64,000 nt of DNA from Planctomycetaceae bacterium (GCA_039680605.1 JBDKTA010000009.1:124001-188000), one strand, 5' to 3'. Numbered from the stretch's first letter, positions 42,857-53,777 are shown. Numbers and translations: made by a program. The notes: generated from the sequence alone by a model not told the origin.

Positions 42857-44503
42857 TTGACTTCCGCGTCAAATAGAACGGCCGTCTTGGTCTCCTGCCT
42901 GGCCCTGGTGTGTCAGGCGGCAGCGGCGCAATCGGCGCCGGACACAGCGAAGGAGTCTCCCGCGATGGCGCCGGCCGACTTGGGTCTCCAGCGATACATT
43001 GACGAACAGGTGCGGCAGGGACGCACGCGCGTGGTGGTACCGCCCGGGCGGTATCGCATGGCGCCCCGCGACCGGCAGCACCTGGTCCTGAAGGATCTGA
43101 AGAATGTGGAGATCGTCGCCGATGGCGTCGAGATGGTCTGCACCGAGACGACGCGGGCGGTCTCCATCGTCAACTGCACCAACCTGACGTTTCGCGGCCT
43201 GACGATCGACTACGACCCCCTGCCGTTCACGCAGGGGCGGATCGTCGCGATGTCGGCCGACAAGAAGGTCCACGAGATCGAACTGTTCGAGGGGTATCCC
43301 CCTGCCGAATCGGCAAAGAACTGGAAGTACGAGATCTTCCGCCCGGACACGCGCACGCTGCGGTGCGACGACCGCTACCCGGCGAAGGTCGAGGCCGCCG
43401 GCCCGCGGCGGCTGCGGGTGACGCTGCCCAAAGGCACGCGAAGCAACCCCGAGCGCGTGGGCGACCTGGCGGTCATCGCATCCGAGCACGCCCTGCACGG
43501 CAGCGTTCCCCACGCGATTCACGCCAACGAGTGCAGGAATCTTCACCTGGAGAACGTCACGCTGTATGCGTCGAACTGCTTCGGATTCTACGAGACGGCT
43601 TGTCAAGGCAGTACGTACTTGCGATGCCGCGTCGACCGCCGTAGCCCCGACGCCGACCCCGTCAAGCGGGCCTCCCCGCGGCTGCGGTCGCTTAATGCTG
43701 ATGCCTTCCACAGCAAGTACGCGACAGTCGGGCCGAAGTACATCGAGTGCTTCGCCCGCTTCCAGGGCGACGATTGCATCGCCATCAACGGCGACTCGCA
43801 CATGATCATGACCGCGCAAGGCAGAGCGCTCCGCGTGCTGGCCAAGGGCCGCATGAACATCCAGAGCGGCGACCCGGTGGAAATCGCCACGCCCGACGAC
43901 GGCGCCTTGATGGAGGCCAAGGCCGTCACCATCGAGGCGGCAGGTGAGATTCGCGACGATGAGCGGGCCTTCTTGTCCAAACAGAAAGGCGATGAGCGTG
44001 TACTCGCGCTGCACAAGGCTGTCACCATCACGCTGGATCGCCAGGTCAAGGTGGCCAGGGGCGGCCTCATCTATGCCGCCAACCGGCTCGGCAGCGGCTT
44101 TGAGATACGCGGCTGTGATTTCGGCCAGAACCGCTCGCGTGGGCTGGTGATCAAGGCCAGCGGCGGCCTGATCACCGGCAACCGCTTCGAGGGCTGCCGG
44201 ATGTCGGCCATCCTCGTCTCGTCCGAGCGGTGGTGGCTCGAGGCAGGCAACAGCAGCGACGTGGCGATCACCGCCAACACGATCACGTCGTGCGAAGGCA
44301 TTGCCATCAACGTCGCCGGCGGCGTACACCGGAACATCTCGATCACCGGCAACACGGTCCGGGACTGCTCCGCCCCGGGCATTTTCGCCTCGCGGGTGCG
44401 CGGCCTGCAGATCAAGGACAACTCGCTTGAATTGAAGCCCTCCCGCCGCGCCGGCGCCGCGGCGAAGGAGGCCCCGCCGATCGTCCGCCTCGACTGCGAC
44501 TAG
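42857..44503 (+). CDS. Exported right-handed parallel beta-helix protein
   Basis: The 548-residue protein is read from a TTG at 42857 because GGAGAAGGAG lies 6 bp upstream and a signal peptide follows directly (TAVLVSCLALVCQAAAAQSA). The body shows parallel beta-helix rungs (NVEIVADGVEM, NLTFRGLTIDYD, NLHLENVTLYASNCFGFYE, DVAITANTITSCEGIAINV, NISITGNTVRDCSAPGI), the fold of pectate lyases and related polysaccharide-active enzymes. No specific catalytic residues could be assigned. Possibly involved in polysaccharide breakdown. Confidence 0.8.
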   Translation: MTSASNRTAVLVSCLALVCQAAAAQSAPDTAKESPAMAPADLGLQRYIDEQVRQGRTRVVVPPGRYRMAPRDRQHLVLKDLKNVEIVADGVEMVCTETTRAVSIVNCTNLTFRGLTIDYDPLPFTQGRIVAMSADKKVHEIELFEGYPPAESAKNWKYEIFRPDTRTLRCDDRYPAKVEAAGPRRLRVTLPKGTRSNPERVGDLAVIASEHALHGSVPHAIHANECRNLHLENVTLYASNCFGFYETACQGSTYLRCRVDRRSPDADPVKRASPRLRSLNADAFHSKYATVGPKYIECFARFQGDDCIAINGDSHMIMTAQGRALRVLAKGRMNIQSGDPVEIATPDDGALMEAKAVTIEAAGEIRDDERAFLSKQKGDERVLALHKAVTITLDRQVKVARGGLIYAANRLGSGFEIRGCDFGQNRSRGLVIKASGGLITGNRFEGCRMSAILVSSERWWLEAGNSSDVAITANTITSCEGIAINVAGGVHRNISITGNTVRDCSAPGIFASRVRGLQIKDNSLELKPSRRAGAAAKEAPPIVRLDCD

Positions 44504-44552
44504 GGCGCCCAGTCGTCCGCCGTGGCACCCGGTCCGCGATCCTTTGGGGGCC

Positions 44553-44566
44553 TATAATATAACATC
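44553..44566 (+). promoter_or_regulatory. -10 element next to the ACT gene start (possible leaderless mRNA)
   Basis: TATAAT (44553-44558) lies 8 bp before the ATG at 44567, which places the transcription start at or very near the start codon. No Shine-Dalgarno is present. No good -35 hexamer was found. Confidence 0.5.
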
Positions 44567-45037
44567 ATGAGCCCCCAATCACAGACCGCACGCGGGCACG
44601 AGGAGCCGTTTGCCATCCAGTTCAGCCTGTTCCTGGCTAACCGGGTCGGGCAGCTTAAGGACGTGCTGGATGTGCTCAACGAGAAGAACCTGGAAGTGCT
44701 GGGGCTTTCCATCATCGACTCGGCGGACTGGGCGGTCATCCGAATGGTGCTGTCCAACGCCTCCAAGGGACGCGTCGTCCTGCAGGAGCATCATCTGCCC
44801 TTCACCGAAAGCGCCGTCCTTCTGGCGGCGATGCCGCAGAACAATTCGCTGGAGCAGATCTGCGGACTGCTGCTGGCGGCCGAGATCAACGTACACTTCG
44901 CCTACCCGCTGACCATCCGCCACAAGGACTGGCCGGTGATGGCCCTGCACGTCGACGATACGGTCTTGGCCACCCAGACGCTTACCCAGCACGGGTTCGA
45001 GTTGCTCGGCCAGGAGGACCTGCTCGATCGGCTCTGA
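44567..45037 (+). CDS. Tandem ACT-domain protein
   Basis: The 156-residue protein contains two ACT-like units (residues ~12-75: FSLFLANRVGQLKDVLDVLN; ~85-150: LEQICGLLLAAEINVHFAYP). Free-standing ACT proteins bind amino acids and regulate metabolism. The ligand and partner are unknown. The start is set by position of the promoter rather than a ribosome binding site. Confidence 0.8.
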   Translation: MSPQSQTARGHEEPFAIQFSLFLANRVGQLKDVLDVLNEKNLEVLGLSIIDSADWAVIRMVLSNASKGRVVLQEHHLPFTESAVLLAAMPQNNSLEQICGLLLAAEINVHFAYPLTIRHKDWPVMALHVDDTVLATQTLTQHGFELLGQEDLLDRL

Positions 45038-45103
45038 AGCGGCGCGGGCCGGACGCCTGTGCCACGCATTGCCAAATGCCTGCGTGGCCGCTAGTGTATC
45101 GCC

Positions 45104-46234
45104 ATGCCAAAAACATTCGATGTGGCTATTCTGGGCGCCACGCCGGGCGGCTTGGCCTGTGCCGGCGCCCTGGCAAAGGCTTCGGTCAGCGTGGTCGTCA
45201 TCGACGCCCCCGGGCATGACGCATCCAGTCCGCTGGGCGACTGGATCGGCGCCGATACGCTGGCGCTGACGGGGCTGCCCAAGACCCTGGCCAAATCCGC
45301 CGGCGGCGAACCCTTCCGGCGCGTGTGGTATTACGGCGTCGATCCCAATAGCCGGGCCGAGTATTCTTCCCGCACCCCGGCGGGCTATCTTCTTAACACC
45401 CCCAACCTGATCGCCGCCATGTCGGCATCGGCCGTCAAGAGCCGGGTCGTCCTGCAGGCGGTCAAGTCGTGGCCTCGGATCGAACTGGCCGAAGATCAGG
45501 TGTTCCTGCAGACCGCCCACGCGACGGCCTCGCGCCCGCCCCTGGCGGCCCGGCTGCTGATCGTCGCCCAGAACAGCCCGCCGGACGTGTTGTCGCAGCT
45601 TCGGATGCCGCCGCTGACGTCGTCGCCGGGCATGGCGGCAACCGCGCTGGCGATTCCGCTGCGCGCTGGGGAGGCGGCGACGCTGGCCAAGTCGCTGCAC
45701 GTGATGCAACTGCCCGACCGCGCGTGCCTGGGGCTGTTCTTCGTGGTGGGCAAGATGCTGCACCTGCGGGTGGTGGGCCCCGGCGGCACGGCCCCGCGTC
45801 AGATGCACATGCTCTCTGGGGCGATCTCGGTCCTTCAGAAGGCGTCGCTTCTGCCGGGGCAGTTGTCCCTCTCGACGGCGCGCGGGGCGGCCTGGTCGCC
45901 GCCGGCGGGCTTGGCGATGGAAATGGAAACGCACGTCGCCAAGCGATGCCTGCTGATCGGGACGGCCGGCGGGTTCGCCGACACCATCACCGGACAGACG
46001 CTTCACGCGGATATCGTTTCGGGCCTGCTCGCTGCCGACGTGACGGTCAAGGCCCTGCAGTCGCCGCACGTGCAGGAATCGCTGCTGGCCTTCAAGAAGG
46101 TCTGGCGCAAGGCTTTGGTCGACTACCTTCGTCCGCCCAACACGTCGCTGCAGATGCTGCTGCCGCTGCTGTTCGCCAATACCCGCATCGTCGGCAAGTT
46201 CACCCGCGCGCTGCTATACGGCGAGAATATTTAG
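45104..46234 (+). CDS. FAD-dependent oxidoreductase-like protein
   Basis: The 376-residue protein begins with a Rossmann motif (VAILGATPGGLACAGALAKA, residues 7-26) ending in an acidic residue (VVVID), as in flavin-dependent hydroxylases and geranylgeranyl-reductase-like enzymes. A second conserved-looking part (KRCLLIGTAGGFADTITGQT near 285-304) matches the GD-type FAD motif in altered form. Substrate is unknown. No Shine-Dalgarno is seen. A palindrome (45061-45088, GCCACGCA with its complement) lies 16 bp upstream of the start. Confidence 0.7.
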   Translation: MPKTFDVAILGATPGGLACAGALAKASVSVVVIDAPGHDASSPLGDWIGADTLALTGLPKTLAKSAGGEPFRRVWYYGVDPNSRAEYSSRTPAGYLLNTPNLIAAMSASAVKSRVVLQAVKSWPRIELAEDQVFLQTAHATASRPPLAARLLIVAQNSPPDVLSQLRMPPLTSSPGMAATALAIPLRAGEAATLAKSLHVMQLPDRACLGLFFVVGKMLHLRVVGPGGTAPRQMHMLSGAISVLQKASLLPGQLSLSTARGAAWSPPAGLAMEMETHVAKRCLLIGTAGGFADTITGQTLHADIVSGLLAADVTVKALQSPHVQESLLAFKKVWRKALVDYLRPPNTSLQMLLPLLFANTRIVGKFTRALLYGENI

Positions 46235-46240
46235 AAAACG

Positions 46241-46303
46241 GTAATCCGTAATCAGGGATCAGTAATCAGGAGAACGGGATACTGATTACCGATTACTGAT
46301 TGC
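46241..46303. repeat. Repeats of the TAATCAG/CTGATTA type
   Basis: Several TAATC(A/C)G units on one side (46241-46269) face complementary CTGATTAC-type units (46282-46303), which can form a stem. This lies just after the FAD protein gene and overlaps the region before the next promoter. Confidence 0.6.
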
Positions 46304-46305
46304 TG

Positions 46306-46334
46306 TTGACCCTGTCTGCGGAAACAACTAGAAT
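46306..46334 (+). promoter_or_regulatory. Predicted sigma-70 promoter of the receiver gene
   Basis: TTGACC (46306-46311) and TAGAAT (46329-46334) are 17 bp apart. The leader holds a GGGGCGCACGTGCGTCCCC palindrome (46358-46376) that could regulate or terminate. Confidence 0.6.
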
Positions 46335-46419
46335 ATCGTATGTTCCGGTCCCACACAGGGGCGCACGTGCGTCCCCACGCCTGGGTCTGTCTGTTTCAGT
46401 CGCCTTGGGAGTATTGAAT

Positions 46420-46818
46420 ATGCCCAATGAATTGGCAGGAAAAAAGATTCTGCTTGTTGATGATGACCGCGATATTCTGGCCTCGCTGACGGCAGCGCTG
46501 GAAGAACTCGGTCCGGAAGTGATTACCGCCAGCGACGGCAACACGGCCGTACGCCTGGCCAACGAGAAGCAGCCCGACCTGGTGGTTCTGGACATGATGC
46601 TTCCCAAGCGCAGCGGGTTCCTGGTGCTCGAGCAGCTCAAGCCCGACAAGAACAAGGACACCCCGCCGCGCGTGATTATGATCACGGGCAACCAGGGCAC
46701 GCGCCACCGGATTTACGCTGAATCGCTGGGCGTCAACAAGTACGTCCAGAAGCCTTTCCGCGTCGACAAGCTGCTCGAAACGATCCGCGACCTGCTGGGC
46801 GCCGCCGAGGAAAAATAA
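46420..46818 (+). CDS. Single-domain response regulator
   Basis: The 132-residue protein is a receiver domain only: acidic pair in ILLVDDDRDI, phospho-acceptor in LVVLDMMLPKRSG, threonine in MITGN and lysine in VQKPFR. No output domain is present, so it should act by protein contact (CheY-like or phosphorelay). The start is set by GGGAG upstream. No kinase is adjacent. Confidence 0.9.
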   Translation: MPNELAGKKILLVDDDRDILASLTAALEELGPEVITASDGNTAVRLANEKQPDLVVLDMMLPKRSGFLVLEQLKPDKNKDTPPRVIMITGNQGTRHRIYAESLGVNKYVQKPFRVDKLLETIRDLLGAAEEK

Positions 46819-46835
46819 TCTTCACAATAAAAGGC

Positions 46836-46864
46836 TTGTGGCCGCTCAAGCCGATGGTTAGAGT
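46836..46864 (+). promoter_or_regulatory. Predicted promoter of rpsO
   Basis: TTGTGG (46836-46841) and TAGAGT (46859-46864) are 17 bp apart. A GGCTTG/CAAGCC stem (46834-46853) overlaps the -35 region. Confidence 0.45.
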
Positions 46865-46944
46865 GATGCCACGCGAACGGGAATAGAGACGATACAAAAT
46901 GAAAGGTTCCGCGCCGCAGTACGGGGCGCACAGTGACGGTTGGT

Positions 46945-47214
46945 ATGAGCATTACGGCAGAAGAAAAGACGACGATCGTAAATCAGTATCAGCTTCACGA
47001 CGGTGATACCGGTTCGGCGGAAGTTCAGATCGCCCTGTTGACGGCGAGGATCAACCACCTGACCGACCACCTCAAGAGCCACCAGAAAGATCACGCCTCG
47101 CGACGAGGCCTGCTCAAGATGGTCGGCAAACGAAGCAGCCTGCTCAAGTATCTGTCGGCCACCGCGCCAGACCGCTACCAGCAGACCATCAAGAAGCTTG
47201 GGTTGCGGAAATAG
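46945..47214 (+). CDS. rpsO: 30S ribosomal protein S15
   Basis: The 89-residue protein matches S15 in length and motifs ([47 protein letters not shown]), a primary 16S rRNA binder in the 30S platform. The ATG at 46945 gives the standard N-terminus MSITAEEK; an earlier GTG is rejected. It precedes pnp, the classic conserved pair. Confidence 0.97.
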   Translation: MSITAEEKTTIVNQYQLHDGDTGSAEVQIALLTARINHLTDHLKSHQKDHASRRGLLKMVGKRSSLLKYLSATAPDRYQQTIKKLGLRK

Positions 47215-47340
47215 CCTGTCGTGCCCGCACCGTTCCAGGGGTCGCCCATACCTTCGGTCTCGGCAACCGCTTATTGCGCTGCCGCAGAGCGTTGTCGCCT
47301 TACACCAGATTAATTACCCAGATGGGAATATTATAGAACA

Positions 47341-47359
47341 GGCTGCAACGGTTGCAGCC
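47341..47359 (+). promoter_or_regulatory. Hairpin in the rpsO-pnp spacer
   Basis: GGCTGCAAC and GTTGCAGCC are perfect complements one base apart, 51 bp before pnp. In E. coli the pnp leader hairpin is cut by RNase III and mediates autoregulation by PNPase; a similar role here is only inferred. Confidence 0.5.
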
Positions 47360-47409
47360 GCAGGTAAGAGCGCCGGCCGGGTGGCCGCCGCGAAGGAAAG
47401 AGAAGAGAA

Positions 47410-49512
<2,103 letters not shown>

Positions 49513-49532
49513 CCCGAAATATTTAATATTGG

Positions 49533-49583
49533 CATGCCTGGGCCGGTTTTGCCTTGACTAACCGCCCAGGCATGTCCGATATT
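49533..49583 (+). promoter_or_regulatory. Inverted repeat overlapping the predicted csp promoter
   Basis: CATGCCTGGGC (49533-49543) and GCCCAGGCATG (49564-49574) are perfect complements. Between and over them lie TTGACT (49554-49559) and GATATT (49578-49583), 18 bp apart. The stem could terminate pnp transcription or form an operator. The csp leader would then be about 145 nt, typical of cold-shock mRNAs. Confidence 0.5.
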
Positions 49584-49736
49584 AACATGTGCGTATGCGC
49601 TGTGTTTCTGTCGCGCAAAGGGATGCGTTTTGTAATCCCGGCGCGGCTGCGGGGTGTCCGTGGCCAAGTCGGGACTCGAGGGGCCCGTTCGGGCCTGTAC
49701 GTGTTACCGTCGCGGACAGGAAGGAGGTGGCAGGAA

Positions 49737-49982
49737 ATGGCCACCGGCAAGGTCAAGTGGTTCGACCCTAAAAAAGGCTACGGGTTTATCGTCGGGGACA
49801 ATGATCAGGATGTCTTTGTCCACTACTCGTCGATCTCCGGCGAGGGTTTCAGGGCCCTCAAGGACGGCGAAGTGGTACAATACGACCTGGTCAAGAGCGA
49901 CAAGGGATTGCAGGCACACAACGTCAGTCGCGTCGTCGTTCAACAGCCGACAGAAGCTTCAGGGCAATCCGTCCAGGCCTAG
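49737..49982 (+). CDS. Cold-shock domain protein
   Basis: The 81-residue protein is a single cold-shock domain. RNP1 (KGYGFI, residues 13-18) and RNP2 (VFVHY, ~27-31) are intact, so it should bind single-stranded RNA and melt secondary structure. A strong AAGGAGGTGG site lies upstream and fixes the start. The C-terminal tail (TEASGQSVQA) is flexible. Confidence 0.95.
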   Translation: MATGKVKWFDPKKGYGFIVGDNDQDVFVHYSSISGEGFRALKDGEVVQYDLVKSDKGLQAHNVSRVVVQQPTEASGQSVQA

Positions 49983-50111
49983 AACGCAGGTCCCGGGCGC
50001 GATGCGGCGCCGACGCAGTGGTGGCGCGCCCTTTCCTGGCGGTGTCCGTCATAGGCTGGACGCGCCTGTGCCACCCCGCCCTTGATCCGACGCTTGCGCA
50101 GGGACCCTGTG

Positions 50112-50924
50112 ATGGACTGGTGGTGTATCATTGTTGCGGCAGTTCTCGGACTGGCCGCCGGCAGCGGCCTGACCGCCTGGATCGCCCGGCGCACCTGGCA
50201 CGGCGCGCGGCGACTGGCCGCACGCACCAAGGGGCATGATCATCTCGTCGAGCTGGGGCAATTGGCCGGAGGGCTCGCACACGAAATCAAGAACCCCCTC
50301 TCGACGATCAACGTCAATCTCCAACTGCTGGCCGAAGACCTCGCTCGCCGCGGCGACGAAGACGACGTGCGATTATTCCGACGGCTCAAGCACGTCCAGG
50401 CCGAGGCCGACCGCCTGCGGGCCATCCTGGACGACTTCCTGCACTACGCCGGTAAACTCGAGCTGCACCCCTCGGCGACTGACATCCGCCAGGTCGTCGA
50501 TGAATTGACCGACTTCTTCGCTCCCCAGGCCGAGGCCGCCCGCGTCACGCTGCGCCCGCCCCGCCCGGGCGAGCCGATCCTCTGCGACATCGACGTCAAC
50601 CTGATCAAGCAGTCGCTGCTGAACCTGATGATCAACGCCATTCAGGCCATGCCCGACGGCGGCGAGCTCATCCTCCGCGTCGAGGCCCAGAAGAACCGCG
50701 CCCTGATCGAGGTCATCGACACCGGCCCGGGCATCCCCCCCGAAACCATGGGGCGCATCTTCGACGTCTATTATTCCACCAAGAAGCACGGGACCGGTCT
50801 GGGCCTGCCCACCGCGCGGCGGATCATCCGCGCCCACGGCGGCAGCATCCGCGTCGACAGCGAACCGGGCAAAGGCACGCGATTCCTGATCTCGCTGCCC
50901 CTGTCACCGGTAAAGATGAAATAA
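50112..50924 (+). CDS. Membrane-anchored sensor histidine kinase
   Basis: The 270-residue kinase has one N-terminal membrane helix (CIIVAAVLGLAAGSGLTAWI) and no periplasmic sensor. HisKA: LAHEIKNPLSTINVNLQLLA with the phospho-acceptor histidine near residue 56. HATPase_c: N-box NLMINAIQAM, G1 DTGPGIP and G2 GTGLGLPTARRI. It resembles NtrB-type kinases. The NtrC-type regulator at 52396 is the likely partner, although the LarA-like gene lies between. AGGGA precedes the start. Confidence 0.9.
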   Translation: MDWWCIIVAAVLGLAAGSGLTAWIARRTWHGARRLAARTKGHDHLVELGQLAGGLAHEIKNPLSTINVNLQLLAEDLARRGDEDDVRLFRRLKHVQAEADRLRAILDDFLHYAGKLELHPSATDIRQVVDELTDFFAPQAEAARVTLRPPRPGEPILCDIDVNLIKQSLLNLMINAIQAMPDGGELILRVEAQKNRALIEVIDTGPGIPPETMGRIFDVYYSTKKHGTGLGLPTARRIIRAHGGSIRVDSEPGKGTRFLISLPLSPVKMK

Positions 50925-50958
50925 ATCGCAGAGGTCGCAAAGGACGCTGATGATGTTG

Positions 50959-50990
50959 GGTGCCACGCACAACTCCGTTGTGCGTGTCCC
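50959..50990. repeat. GCACAACTCCGTTGTGC-type repeat, copy 2
   Basis: This unit is identical over 32 bp to 24517-24548 in the addB-like gene. It lies between the kinase and the LarA-like gene, just after a CGCAGAGGTCGC-like sequence (50926-50945). Confidence 0.85.
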
Positions 50991-51007
50991 CGAGCGTACG
51001 AGTGAAA

Positions 51008-52231
51008 ATGTTCACGAAAGTGTTTCAACCTGCCGCTTCGAAAACCACTGATGTGGATATCCCCGCTGTCGTCGCGCGGGCAGTCGCCGCTCTGGGCAAG
51101 GTCGGCGCCCTGACGCTGCTGGTCAACGACCCCCAGCGCGCCACCGACAGCGGCGCGATCCTGCGCGCCCTGCCAGAACACGTCGATCCAGCCCGAATCC
51201 GGATCCTCGTGGCAACCGGTTCGCACAAGTTTCCAGTTTCAGACCAGGCTGCTTTTGAGCGATCGCTTCTGGACGGACTTTCAGTGGAGCAGGTGCAGTG
51301 GCACGACGGGGGCAGCGCCTCGCTGCGGCCCGTCGCCGGAGCATGGCGCGTTCATCCCTGGCTGCTCGACGAGAGGCCGCTGCTGGCTGTCGGAAGCGTC
51401 GAGCCCCACTACTTCGCCGGGTTTACCGGCGCACACAAGACCGCCACCATCGGCTGTGCCGCCGTTGAGGACATCACCGCCAATCACCGCCACGCGGTCA
51501 GCCCACGCTGCCGCCCCTGCCGCATCGACGACAATCCCGTCCACGAAGGCATCGCCGGCATGCTCGCGGCCCTGACTGAACTGAGGCCGGTGCAGGCAAT
51601 CAACCTCGTGCAGGTCGGCCGCACCATCGCCGACGCCCAGACCGGCTCGCCCCTGGAGGCGCTGCCGCTGGCCGCCCCCGCCGCCATGAATGCTTTCTGT
51701 TGCCAGGCGCCCAAACTCGCCGACGCCATCGTCGCCCAGGTCGAAGGGCCCCTGGGCGTCAGCCTCTACCAGGCCGACAAGGGCATCAAGAACACCGAGT
51801 GGGCCCTGCGCGAGGGCGGGGCGTTGATTCTCGAAGCCCCCTGCCCCAAAGGCATCGGCCAGCACCAGTTCACCAACGTGCTCAAGCGCGCCGCGAGCTA
51901 TGACGAGGCCTGCGCCGTCGTCGAAAAAGACGGTTATCGGCTTGGCGACCACAAGGCCCTTCGCCTGCGATACCTGACCGACAGGAAATATCGTAACGTC
52001 AGGCTGATGATCGTCTCGCCGGGCTTGACCGACGAAGACGCCGCCCTGCTGGGCGCAACGAGATACGCCTGCGTCGGCGATGCCCTGAAAGCCGCCGGCG
52101 TCGATGCGTCGCGCAATACTGCCTACTGCGTCAAAGATGCAGGAAACGTCTGTCTCGTCGTAGCGTTCGGGGAAGTTACGTCCACGAATGTCACGAATTG
52201 CACGAATGGGAGAAACGGGATAATGGAATGA
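51008..52231 (+). CDS. LarA-like (DUF2088) nickel-dependent racemase family protein
   Basis: The 407-residue protein has the two-domain LarA layout. N-terminal GSHKFP and VEPHYFAGFTGAHKTATIGC with VEDITANH match the family's H-x-AG-(S/T)-G and PG-like motifs. LarA enzymes use a nickel-pincer cofactor to racemise or epimerise 2-hydroxy acids. The usual SGGRKxxxPG is here TGAHKTATIG, so substrate and cofactor use may differ. No larBCE genes are in the window. The final ~17 residues (STNVTNCTNGRNGIME) are encoded by a repeat. Weak ribosome binding site; ATG 51008 fits the family start. Confidence 0.8.
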   Translation: MFTKVFQPAASKTTDVDIPAVVARAVAALGKVGALTLLVNDPQRATDSGAILRALPEHVDPARIRILVATGSHKFPVSDQAAFERSLLDGLSVEQVQWHDGGSASLRPVAGAWRVHPWLLDERPLLAVGSVEPHYFAGFTGAHKTATIGCAAVEDITANHRHAVSPRCRPCRIDDNPVHEGIAGMLAALTELRPVQAINLVQVGRTIADAQTGSPLEALPLAAPAAMNAFCCQAPKLADAIVAQVEGPLGVSLYQADKGIKNTEWALREGGALILEAPCPKGIGQHQFTNVLKRAASYDEACAVVEKDGYRLGDHKALRLRYLTDRKYRNVRLMIVSPGLTDEDAALLGATRYACVGDALKAAGVDASRNTAYCVKDAGNVCLVVAFGEVTSTNVTNCTNGRNGIME

Positions 52232-52332
52232 TGGAGTGATGGAATATTGGAGGGACAGGCGCATTCCGGCATTCCAGTCCCCTTCCCGGTCTTTTCCCCA
52301 TTAGTGTCATTCGTGACATTCGTGGACATAAC
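52175..52332. repeat. Inverted repeat of CACGAATGTCACGAAT type
   Basis: Arms at 52175-52198 and 52309-52332 match at 23 of 24 positions as complements. The left arm lies inside the 3' end of the LarA-like frame. The interior holds GGAATG/CATTCC units. This could terminate the LarA-like transcript. Confidence 0.8.
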
Positions 52333-52395
52333 TCTTTCCCCGCTTTCGTCTCTGCCCAATTTGACTTTAACCGGTAAAAAGGCTACCTTCCCGCC

Positions 52396-53772
52396 ATGCG
52401 AGAACTGGACGCCAAAGCGAACATCCTGATTGTCGAGGATGAGGAAGCCCATGCCGAGGCCATGCAGGAAGGGCTCGAGCGGGTGGGGCATACCTGCACC
52501 GTCGCCAACGACGGCGCGACGGCTATCGCCAAGCTGGGCAACCGCACGTTCGACATTGTTCTAACGGACCTGATGCTGGGAGAGGGACCGGACGGCCTGG
52601 CTGTGCTCGACGCCGTCAACCGCACCTCGCCGCATTCGAAGGTCATCCTGGTGACCGCGCACTCCTCGGTCGACACCTGCCGCTCAGCCCTGCAGCAAGG
52701 GGCGTTCGACTACATCGAGAAGCCCGTCAACCTGGACGATCTTCGGGCGGTGGTCGCCCGGGCGGCCGAGGTCACCGCCCAGCGGCGCGTGATCGCCGAT
52801 CTTCGCCAGCAGCTCGATGAGAAGTTCGCCCTGGACAACATCATCGGCAATTCCCGCGAGATCCTGGGCATTCTCAACATGTTGGCTCGCGTGGCGCCGT
52901 CGGACCTTCCGGTGCTGCTGCTGGGTGAGAGCGGCACAGGCAAGGAGCTGCTGGCCCACGCGATTCACCAGAACTCGCCGCGCCACGACGAGCGGTTCGT
53001 GGCCATCAACTGCGCCGGCCTGAGCGAGACGCTGCTGGAGGATGAGCTGTTCGGGCACGTCAAGGGCGCCTACACGGGCGCCGAGGGCGAGCGCGAGGGG
53101 CGCTTCGAGCACGCCGACGGCGGCACGCTGTTCCTGGACGAGATCGGCGACATGCCCCCGGCGATGCAGGCCAAGCTGCTGCGCGTGCTGGAAAACGGCG
53201 AGGTCATCCGCGTCGGTTCCAACGAGCCCATCCGCGTCAACGTGCGGATCGTCAGCGCCACCAACTCCGACCTGGCGCAGCGCGTGGCGGCCAAGGAATT
53301 TCGCGACGACCTGTACTTCCGCATCAAGGGCGCGACAATCGAGATTCCCCCGCTGCGCCAGCGGCGCGAAGACATCCCGATCTTGATCGACCACTTCATC
53401 GAGCGCGCCAACAAGTCGCACGGCAAGAAGATCAAGGGCGTCGCTTCGGACGCGCGGCGGCTGTTGATGGCGTACCCCTGGCCGGGCAACGTGCGGCAGT
53501 TGCGCAACGTCATCGAGAACATGGTCGTGCTGGCCACGGGCGACCGCCTGGGCATCGACGACCTGCCCGACGAGATCTACCGCCGCGGCGGCGACACCGG
53601 CTCGGCGCAACTGGGCTCGCTGGCGGGAATCAGCCTCGAAGAGGCGGAAAAGGAACTCATCCGCAACACGCTGAAAATGGTCCAGGGCAACCGCGAGCAG
53701 GCTGCCAAAATCCTGGGCATTGGCGAACGCACGCTCTACCGCAAGATCAAGGAATACGGGATCGCCGAGTAA
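52396..53772 (+). CDS. Sigma-54-dependent response regulator (NtrC type)
   Basis: The 458-residue protein has a receiver domain ([14 protein letters not shown], phospho-acceptor in [10 protein letters not shown], lysine in IEKPVN), an AAA+ sigma-54 interaction domain ([15 protein letters not shown], the loop [20 protein letters not shown], ending near residue 380) and a Fis-type helix-turn-helix ([20 protein letters not shown]). It should activate sigma-54 promoters when phosphorylated, probably by the kinase at 50112. Two aromatic-swap GAYTGA loops are known in the family, so activity is likely. Confidence 0.95.
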   Translation: MRELDAKANILIVEDEEAHAEAMQEGLERVGHTCTVANDGATAIAKLGNRTFDIVLTDLMLGEGPDGLAVLDAVNRTSPHSKVILVTAHSSVDTCRSALQQGAFDYIEKPVNLDDLRAVVARAAEVTAQRRVIADLRQQLDEKFALDNIIGNSREILGILNMLARVAPSDLPVLLLGESGTGKELLAHAIHQNSPRHDERFVAINCAGLSETLLEDELFGHVKGAYTGAEGEREGRFEHADGGTLFLDEIGDMPPAMQAKLLRVLENGEVIRVGSNEPIRVNVRIVSATNSDLAQRVAAKEFRDDLYFRIKGATIEIPPLRQRREDIPILIDHFIERANKSHGKKIKGVASDARRLLMAYPWPGNVRQLRNVIENMVVLATGDRLGIDDLPDEIYRRGGDTGSAQLGSLAGISLEEAEKELIRNTLKMVQGNREQAAKILGIGERTLYRKIKEYGIAE

Positions 53773-53777
53773 ACTCG

